A stretch of 13,392 bases of DNA from NCBI GenBank assembly GCA_021795795.1, contig JAJYPA010000193.1, positions 1-13,392 of the forward strand. The letters run 5' to 3'. The translations under genes were made by a program, and so were the position numbers. Position 1 is the stretch's first letter, and each line of letters starts with the position of its first letter. Below, one piece after another: positions 7,942 through 13,392 of this stretch. Under the pieces are notes generated by a model. It saw only the letters and a program-made list of their open reading frames with translations, was not told the origin of the DNA and ran no database searches. The stretch is from Pseudomonadota bacterium. Lineage in GTDB: Bacteria; Pseudomonadota; Gammaproteobacteria; Halothiobacillales; Halothiobacillaceae.

Positions 7942-9110
7942 TCCTGGGCGGGCAAATGCTTCGATCGCTGGTGTTCATTTCCATGTGTTTCATGGTTATG
8001 ACCTTTGCCGCTTGTTCTGCTGCTCCATTATCCGTGGCACCATCCCCGTGGCCGATCTTTTGGCAACACTATACGGCGCGCTTCATCAGTCCCCAAGGCC
8101 GAGTGATTGATTACGAAGAGGGGGGTGTTACCACATCGGAGGCGCAATCCTATGCACTATTTTTTGCCTTGGTAGCGAACGATAAAACGCTGTTTTCGCA
8201 ACTGCTGGACTGGACACAAAACAATCTTGCGCAGGGCAGCCTGGCGGAACACCTACCCGCTTGGCAGTGGGGAAAAAGCAAAAATGGCAACTGGAGGGTT
8301 TTGGAGAAAAATTCGGCGTCTGATGCGGATTTGTGGCTGGCATATACGCTGATCCAGGCCGGTCGGTTGTGGCATGAACCCCGTTACACCGCGCTTGGGG
8401 ATCTGCTGGCCAGGCGCATAGCCATGCGGGAAGTGGTGACTGTTCCAGGTATCGGGGCCATGCTCCTGCCGGGAAAGGAAGGGTTTCATAAAAAACCAGA
8501 TATCTATATCCTCAATCTCAGCTACCTTCCTCTTCCGGTGGTGGATGCGCTGGGCAGGGAGCTGCCGGAGGGTCCATGGCTACAGATAGCCAGGAATCTG
8601 CCCACCTTGATGAAGGGCGCCGCTCCCAAAGGCTTTGTACCAGATTGGGTGAGTTACACCGTCGGCAAGGGATTCGGCGCCGCACCCCAGGGTACGGCGG
8701 GTAGTTATAACGCGATTCGCATCTACCTCTGGGCAGGAATGACGAATCCAGCATCCCCCGGCTCTGCTGGCATAATAGGTGCCCTTTGGGGTATGCGGGA
8801 TTATTTCTCTATGCACCTCCTGCCGCCACTCACGGCAGATGCCGCCAGTGGCAACGTCAGTGGTGTAGGGCCGGTCGGTTTTTCCGCAGCGGTAATTCCC
8901 TACTTGGAACGTCTTGGAATGAAAACCCAGGCAGCCAATCAAACGCTGCGCCTCACGGCGGATCTGGATCCCAAAACAGGCCTCTATGGCAATCCGCCCC
9001 GTTATTACGATCAAAACCTGATACTCTTTGCTATTGGCTGGAAAGACGGGGCCTTCCGTTTCGCCCCTGATGGGGATTTGGAACCCATATGGCAGCAAGC
9101 AAAAAACTGA
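7938..9110 (+). CDS. bcsZ: Cellulose-operon endoglucanase BcsZ (GH8), with catalytic-base Asp replaced by Asn
   Basis: BcsZ is a periplasmic GH8 beta-1,4-endoglucanase that trims or clears nascent cellulose. The product is 390 residues (E. coli about 368) and matches along the whole length: SPWPIFWQHY, GRVIDY, TTSEAQSYALFFALVAND with the general-acid Glu at E68, LPAWQWG, SASDADLWLAY (S128-D129), AGRLW, GIGAMLLPGKEGF, APKGFVPDWV, GPVGFSAAVIPYL. The N-terminus has a hydrophobic signal segment followed by Cys26, with MTFAAC only roughly resembling a lipobox. The ATG at 7938 overlaps the bcsAB stop (ATGA); ATG 7959 (residue 8), with GGGCGGG upstream, is an alternative start. Oddity: the E. coli segment SYDAIRVY, whose Asp is the catalytic base, reads SYNAIRIY here, so residue 258 is Asn (AAC, 8709-8711). 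Activity may be reduced or lost, or the base may be provided elsewhere. Confidence 0.94.
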   Translation: MILGGQMLRSLVFISMCFMVMTFAACSAAPLSVAPSPWPIFWQHYTARFISPQGRVIDYEEGGVTTSEAQSYALFFALVANDKTLFSQLLDWTQNNLAQGSLAEHLPAWQWGKSKNGNWRVLEKNSASDADLWLAYTLIQAGRLWHEPRYTALGDLLARRIAMREVVTVPGIGAMLLPGKEGFHKKPDIYILNLSYLPLPVVDALGRELPEGPWLQIARNLPTLMKGAAPKGFVPDWVSYTVGKGFGAAPQGTAGSYNAIRIYLWAGMTNPASPGSAGIIGALWGMRDYFSMHLLPPLTADAASGNVSGVGPVGFSAAVIPYLERLGMKTQAANQTLRLTADLDPKTGLYGNPPRYYDQNLILFAIGWKDGAFRFAPDGDLEPIWQQAKN

Positions 9111-10681
9111 CACACGGAAAACTGTTCGTTCTGATCTTGCTGAGCCTGATCTCGATCGGAGCATGGGCTGGAAGCGATATCCAATTTTTGCAGCAAAAAG
9201 CGATGTATTGGCAGAATCATGGTCGAGACGATCTTGCGACCAATACGTGGAAACAATTGCTTCTCGTAGACCCGAATAACCCGGACGCGCTGGCCGCCTT
9301 GGCTATGATTGCCAATCAATCTGGGCATAAAGAAAAGGCCATTGATTATCTAGATCGTCTCAAAGCTATCGCGCCGAACTCTCCGGATATTGCCCGCATT
9401 ACCGCTGCTATGAATGTTAACCCCCAGCGTGAACACTTGCTGCAAACAGCGGCAGCCCTGCAAGCAAGAAAATCATATGCCGCAGCCGTGAGCGCCTACG
9501 ATCAGGCACTGCACGGAATGCCGGTTCCACCCAATCTTGCCGCTGGCTATTTCAATGCGTTGGCCAATATTGCAGGCGGCCGTTCCCGTGCCATTGCCAC
9601 ATTGCAGGACTTAGTTAAAACGCACCCTCAAGACCCGCAATACGCTTTGGTGCTGGGCCAAATTCTTACCTACGCGACCGATAGCCGTACCAAAGGTATC
9701 GACATGCTCGCACACCTTGCAGAAGAGCACGGAGCAGTGAGCGATCCAGCCCGTCAATCCTGGCGTCAGGCGCTGGTCTGGGAAGGTGCAGCACCTGCTG
9801 CCGTTCCCCTGCTTCGTGCCTACCTCCAAAGATATCCGGATGCAATACTGGCTGCACAACTGAAAAAAGCGGAGGCCGCCGCTACGGCAGTTCGTCGGGG
9901 GGCCGTACAAAGGGCCATCAGTGCGCAGCAGGCCGGTCTGTTGGCTCAGGAGCGGGCTGGCTATGCAGCGCTTCATTCCGGCAGGTTGGCGGCATCTGAA
10001 CAAATTTTCACAAAACTCCTTCACGCCCATCCACAAAATTGGCATTATCTGGAAGCGCTTGCAGATGTGCACATGGCCGCGCATCAATTCCCTGACGCTG
10101 TAAATGCGTATCAACAGGCAGAAGCCATTGCACCCGCAGACCAGCGTCCATCCATTGCGAGGAAGATTCAGTCAGCGCAGGCCTATGCTACCCTACGACT
10201 GGCCGGCAACGCCGCTAATAGCGGAGAATACGACGTCGCTATCCGCTTCTATCGTCGTGCCCTTGATGGGTCACCCGACAATGTCGGGGCATTGGAGGGG
10301 TTGGCAGGGGCCTATACCGCGCAACAAAAGTATCCTGAGGCCATTGCTATTTATCGGAAAGCCGTCACATCCGAACCCGACAATACCTCTCTCTGGATCA
10401 ACTTGATCGGAGTGCTCCATAGCGCAGGACAAGATAATGTTGCCTTGGAAGTGGCGCGCAGTATCCCGGCGGTGGTCCGCAACGCCGTCGAAAAAGAGGC
10501 TGGATACTGGGCCAGCATTGGTGGTGCCTATGCCGGGCTCAAGGATTACGTCCAAGCCCGGTCGGCATTCCAAAAAGCCATGCGCATCGGCGGTGGCACA
10601 TCTCCTGCCCTGCAGTTGCAACTAGCCTGGGTATTTTACAATAGCGGAGCCAATGATGAGTTGCAGCACATTCTCGGGTAG
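9089..10681 (+). CDS. bcsC: BcsC TPR (periplasmic) half, cut short by an in-frame TAG
   Basis: In cellulose export, the TPR region of BcsC spans the periplasm and links the synthase to the outer-membrane pore. This 530-residue frame begins with a signal peptide (KLFVLILLSLISIGAWA, cleavage near residue 27), then the motif YWQNHGRDDLATNTW typical of the BcsC N-terminus, and TPR-like helix pairs at about 30-95, 125-200, 285-350 and 370-510. The ATG at 9089 overlaps bcsZ by 22 bases; no strong RBS is visible, so coupling to bcsZ is likely. The frame stops at TAG 10679-10681 in the middle of the solenoid, but it stays open for another 786 bases beyond. One C-to-T change of a CAG (Gln) codon would explain the stop, giving an original protein of 792 residues. 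Either this is a real nonsense mutation, a read-through site or a sequencing error. Confidence 0.88.
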   Translation: MAASKKLTHGKLFVLILLSLISIGAWAGSDIQFLQQKAMYWQNHGRDDLATNTWKQLLLVDPNNPDALAALAMIANQSGHKEKAIDYLDRLKAIAPNSPDIARITAAMNVNPQREHLLQTAAALQARKSYAAAVSAYDQALHGMPVPPNLAAGYFNALANIAGGRSRAIATLQDLVKTHPQDPQYALVLGQILTYATDSRTKGIDMLAHLAEEHGAVSDPARQSWRQALVWEGAAPAAVPLLRAYLQRYPDAILAAQLKKAEAAATAVRRGAVQRAISAQQAGLLAQERAGYAALHSGRLAASEQIFTKLLHAHPQNWHYLEALADVHMAAHQFPDAVNAYQQAEAIAPADQRPSIARKIQSAQAYATLRLAGNAANSGEYDVAIRFYRRALDGSPDNVGALEGLAGAYTAQQKYPEAIAIYRKAVTSEPDNTSLWINLIGVLHSAGQDNVALEVARSIPAVVRNAVEKEAGYWASIGGAYAGLKDYVQARSAFQKAMRIGGGTSPALQLQLAWVFYNSGANDELQHILG

Positions 10682-11467
10682 CTCAATGGCCAGACTCTGG
10701 ATCCAGGTCAACAAGGGCAATTAAAAAAACTCACGGTTCTCAGTACCGAGCAACAAGCCAATGCCGCGGCGAAGAGCAAGGACTATCGTCGTGCCCGCGC
10801 TATCCTCCAGACCCTGAGCGCCCAATATCCGGGGAATCCTGACATCCAGCACGCCATTACGAATATCCGACTGCTGGAGGCGTGGCAATTCTATAGGGAT
10901 AAGGATGACCAGCAGTTATATGCATTGCTGATGCGCCTGCGCAGTACAACAGACCTGACCGCCAGTCAGCAGCAACAAATCCAGGAGATCTTCCGCTACG
11001 CAGCGGACCGGGAAGCCGGTGCGCTTATTTCGGGAAAACATTACCGCGCAGCAGCAGCTATTTATCACAATATGAGCCAATTATTCCCGGAGATGCCTCA
11101 TTACGTCCGGCAGCTGGCCAACGTATATCTTGCCGCCGGACAATCCAGGGATGCCTACCGGCTTTTTCTGCGCGTTGGTCCTGGCGATACGTCCAGCAGT
11201 TATGCCGAAGCCGCGAGTGCCGCCTTTGCTGCCCATGATCTGGATCAAGCCTGGCAATGGGCACAAAAGGGCTTGTCCTTTTGGCCCGATAATCCAGTCC
11301 TGCTCAAACTCTCCGCGCCACTCGCTGACGCAAGAGGGGATCCGGTGAGCGCACTTGCCTACTATCAAGAGCTACTGCATCTTATGCCTAGAGGCACGAG
11401 GGGACCTACCGCGATCTCCCCGGCAACCACGGTAGCGGAGCCTATGCCACCTTTTGCTGGAGAATAA
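10682..11467 (+). pseudogene. bcsC: Continuation of the BcsC TPR half beyond the in-frame stop
   Basis: This is the same frame as the preceding gene after the TAG, open to TAA at 11465-11467 and adding 261 residues. The sequence carries on the TPR pattern without a break: LKKLTVLSTEQQANAAAKSK, then SKDYRRARAILQTLSAQYPG, KHYRAAAAIYHNMSQLFP, MPHYVRQLANVYLAAGQ and GDPVSALAYYQELLHLMP. It ends in a short Pro/Thr/Ala-rich tail. It has no signal peptide. The first ATG available for independent translation is 10931 (TTG 10925 also possible), with no good ribosome-binding sequence, so a separate product made here would remain in the cytosol and be useless for export. I read it as the stranded C-terminal third of one TPR gene (9089-11467). 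It could be expressed if the TAG is suppressed. Confidence 0.75.
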
Positions 11468-11469
11468 TC

Positions 11470-13134
11470 ATGTCTGATCTGCGTCGTTCCATCTTGATCG
11501 CAGCATCAATTGTTGCCCTAGCACCGACCGGAGTGCCAGCCGCCTTGGCTGATAACGAAACCGGTGCTCTGGATGCCCGCATGAAGGCGGAATTATCCCA
11601 TCTACAGTCAGAACAACATCATTTGGAGGGGCAGTTGGCGATGGCCCACGAAATCTCTAAATTACAGTCTCATATCAATCAGATGCGGCAGGAACTGCTC
11701 CAGAGTCTGCAAAGCTCGAGTGGCTACCCACAACCCGTATTATCGCGAGCTCCCAATACATCACTGTCAACAGAAGCTGAACCAGTACGTCAGGTTTACG
11801 CCCAGGTTCAGCCTCCGCCAAGTTACACCCGGCGCAGGTTCCCAGCGAGGCATACAGTCCCAGCCCGCAGCCAGGAGTTTATGGCTAATAGAACAGCTAA
11901 TGAGCCTCTTCCTCCGATAAACACTGAAGCGCCATTGTCCTCAACTGGGGAAACAGAGATCCGGAACGTGCGTGTGGCTGATGATCGGGCGCATATTGAG
12001 CAACAGATCGAAAAGCTTCGCGCACAACTGAGTACCTGGGTTGGCGGGGGGGTGGGCTCCCGGGCGAGAACGGGAACAACGGGGCTGAGCAAACTGAATG
12101 AAACCAACGTTAACGCTGCGGCCAGCACAACCCTGGGTAACCTGGGTCGGTTAACCGTTTCGGTGAGTAACGTCCATTTGTCTGCAGGCGGCCAGCCGGA
12201 CGCTGCCGACGCCCATCTGGTTGGGAGCGCACCGATATATCCCGGTTACGTTCCCAATGTCACCGATCGGGCGACCGGCACAGGCTTCTCTTTGTTGTTT
12301 GCCAGACCCGACTTGCAAATGGACATTGGCTCCACTCCAACGGGTTTTCTGGAACATGGACTGACGGGCGGGATTGCTTGGGCACCGGGTGGCGGCCCGC
12401 TTTCTCTCCAGGCTGACCGCAGACCGGTTGTTGACAGTTTGCTTTCTTATGCTGGCATGTATGATCCACGCACCGGCAGCAACTGGGGCGGGGTGTTTGC
12501 CAATACCGTGCAAATCGCTGCCGGCGCAGGTCAGGATCCAGCGCGCTACGGTTCGCTTTCTTATGCGGTTCTGCAGGGCTCACATGTGGCTGCCAACCAT
12601 CGCTGGAGTGTGGACGGCGGCTTGCGGTGGTCCGTTGCTACCGGCATCCCCAATGAGCAGGTACATGTGGGCCTTAACATGTTGTTCATGAGTTACGCAA
12701 AAAATCTTTCTTTTTTCACCTTGGGGCAGGGCGGCTATTTCAGCCCGCAAACATTCTACCGGCCTAGTGCGACAGTAGATTGGGAGGGCTATATGGGCGA
12801 GCATGCTGTTTGGAAGCTTTCTGGCCGCTTAGGCTGGCAAACTTTCCAGCAGTCGTCCAGTCCCTATTTTCCCATGGATGCCGCCTTACAATCGGCTAGC
12901 GACAATCAGTATTATCCTACTCAAAACGTCAGCAGTATTGCTTATGCCGTTACAGGTCAACTGGCTTATCTTTTTGCACCACAATGGTTGGGGACGGGAT
13001 GGTTTCGCATGGATAACTCGAGAAACTACCAGGATGCTGTGGTGGGGGTATCTCTCCAATACTATTTCAGCCCTTTGTCCACACCACCTGCTCCAGACAG
13101 TCTAATTAAACCCTGGATGACACCGCAGTCATAA
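11470..13134 (+). CDS. bcsC: Separate BcsC C-terminal outer-membrane beta-barrel with coiled-coil N-terminus
   Basis: This 554-residue protein is the pore-forming half of BcsC, the outer-membrane channel for cellulose. It begins with a signal peptide (SILIAASIVALAPTGVPAALA, cleavage near 27). Residues about 30-75 form a Gln/Leu-rich coiled coil, a Pro/Ser-rich region follows to about 150, then a second short coil (HIEQQIEKLRAQL). From about 190 the BcsC C-terminal barrel family is clear: TGTTGLSKL, RLTVSVSNVHLSAG, DSLLSYAGMYDPRTGSNWGGV, SYAKNLSFFTLGQGGYFSPQ, and the C-terminal strand VVGVSLQYYFSPL ahead of a short tail. In most bacteria this domain is fused to the TPR region. Here it has its own ATG, ribosome-binding sequence (GGAGA, 11459-11463) and signal peptide, 2 bp after the TPR stop and in another frame, so it is an evolved split and not a simple frameshift. 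Gene order and overlap place it last in the operon. Confidence 0.92.
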   Translation: MSDLRRSILIAASIVALAPTGVPAALADNETGALDARMKAELSHLQSEQHHLEGQLAMAHEISKLQSHINQMRQELLQSLQSSSGYPQPVLSRAPNTSLSTEAEPVRQVYAQVQPPPSYTRRRFPARHTVPARSQEFMANRTANEPLPPINTEAPLSSTGETEIRNVRVADDRAHIEQQIEKLRAQLSTWVGGGVGSRARTGTTGLSKLNETNVNAAASTTLGNLGRLTVSVSNVHLSAGGQPDAADAHLVGSAPIYPGYVPNVTDRATGTGFSLLFARPDLQMDIGSTPTGFLEHGLTGGIAWAPGGGPLSLQADRRPVVDSLLSYAGMYDPRTGSNWGGVFANTVQIAAGAGQDPARYGSLSYAVLQGSHVAANHRWSVDGGLRWSVATGIPNEQVHVGLNMLFMSYAKNLSFFTLGQGGYFSPQTFYRPSATVDWEGYMGEHAVWKLSGRLGWQTFQQSSSPYFPMDAALQSASDNQYYPTQNVSSIAYAVTGQLAYLFAPQWLGTGWFRMDNSRNYQDAVVGVSLQYYFSPLSTPPAPDSLIKPWMTPQS

Positions 13135-13392
13135 CGGACGATCGGTCTGGCGCTGAAACACGGTCAGGCGGATTCCGCCATTCGGCGGGTCAAGGGCCGC
13201 CGCATGGCGCCCACCCATGCCGCCAGACTCCACGCGAGGCCTGCGGGAAATGCTCCACTCCAGACCCTGTAAAACAGCGCCTGAGTGTATCAAGTTTTGA
13301 TCAGAAATCAGCGTCAGGTTGGTTCACCTTTGATCAGATCAAAAATTTGATATTCATGTTTTAGTCCATAGAGTTGCGAAGCGTTATAACAC
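13135..13392. other. Non-coding tail after the cellulose operon
   Basis: No gene is visible. The first half is GC-rich with short inverted repeats (GGCGGA-T-TCCGCC at 13167-13179, and CCGCC/GGCGG at 13175-13188) but no T tract, so I cannot call a terminator. An open stretch from 13135 reads about 45 residues (IGLALKHGQADSAIRRVKGR and onward) to a TAA near 13273 without a plausible start; it may be a gene remnant. The last 110 bases are AT-rich and look like a regulatory region for a gene beyond the window. No bcsD or other cellulose accessory gene follows within the window. Confidence 0.5.
13289..13352. promoter_or_regulatory. Cluster of TTTGATCAG repeats, possible operator
   Basis: TTTGATCAGA occurs at 13296-13305 and again at 13329-13338, 33 bp apart (about three helical turns). 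The second copy is part of a perfect 15-bp palindrome TTTGATCAGATCAAA (13329-13343). The first is preceded by an ATCAA half-site (13289-13293), and a further TTTGAT lies at 13346-13351. This arrangement suits dimeric regulators binding on one face of the DNA upstream of a gene beyond the window. The regulator is unknown. Confidence 0.35.

Noticed and set aside
11465..11475. Frameshift separating the TPR and barrel halves of a single BcsC gene
   Set aside because: The barrel frame begins with its own ribosome-binding sequence, ATG, full signal peptide and a coiled coil, which a simple indel would not create.
13167..13188. Intrinsic terminator after the barrel gene
   Set aside because: Short GC-rich stems exist but no run of T follows them.
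13329..13343. FNR/CRP-type binding site
   Set aside because: The TTGAT/ATCAA half-sites are separated by three bases where FNR needs four, and the sequence lacks the TGTGA core of CRP.

Overview
This window carries a bacterial cellulose-synthesis operon with its precursor-supply gene and, at the left edge, a cyclic-di-GMP phosphodiesterase. All genes read on the + strand. The GC-rich coding sequence, the layout and the protein relationships point to a Gram-negative proteobacterium. An acidophile such as Acidithiobacillus would fit, but that genus is a guess from general resemblance and not shown by any marker here.

Layout: (1) 1-666 is the 3' part of an EAL-domain phosphodiesterase gene whose C-terminus looks like a CZB zinc-sensing domain. 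(2) 667-1085 is a gene-free gap with hairpins. (3) 1086-2009 is galU, which makes UDP-glucose. (4) 1999-2169 is a doubtful small ORF, followed by a leader region up to 2300. (5) 2301-3503 is a bcsQ-type ATPase gene with a BcsR/BcsP-like N-terminus. (6) 3514-7941 is a single-chain bcsA-bcsB fusion: cellulose synthase with PilZ domain, plus periplasmic subunit. (7) 7938-9110 is bcsZ, a GH8 endoglucanase whose usual catalytic-base Asp is Asn. (8) 9089-11467 is the TPR half of bcsC, interrupted by one in-frame TAG at 10679. (9) 11470-13134 is the outer-membrane beta-barrel half of bcsC, encoded as a separate protein with its own signal peptide and coiled coil. (10) 13135-13392 is a non-coding tail with TTTGATCAG repeats.

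How it works together: GalU supplies UDP-glucose. BcsA polymerises it at the inner membrane when c-di-GMP binds its PilZ domain. BcsB guides the chain through the periplasm, BcsZ trims it, and the TPR protein plus the barrel export it. BcsQ probably helps place or assemble the complex. The EAL-CZB protein could lower c-di-GMP in response to zinc and so turn the synthase down, although a functional link rests only on proximity. Spacing from bcsQ onward is tight (10-bp gap, 4-bp overlap, 22-bp overlap, 2-bp gap), which indicates one transcript.

Most unusual points: the split BcsC (TPR protein and barrel as separate genes, an arrangement like AlgK/AlgE), the Asp-to-Asn change in BcsZ, the nonsense codon in the TPR gene, a 9-C homopolymer early in bcsQ, and the EAL-CZB fusion. 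The two point defects, if real, suggest that the operon is decaying or that it has an altered mode of secretion in this strain.
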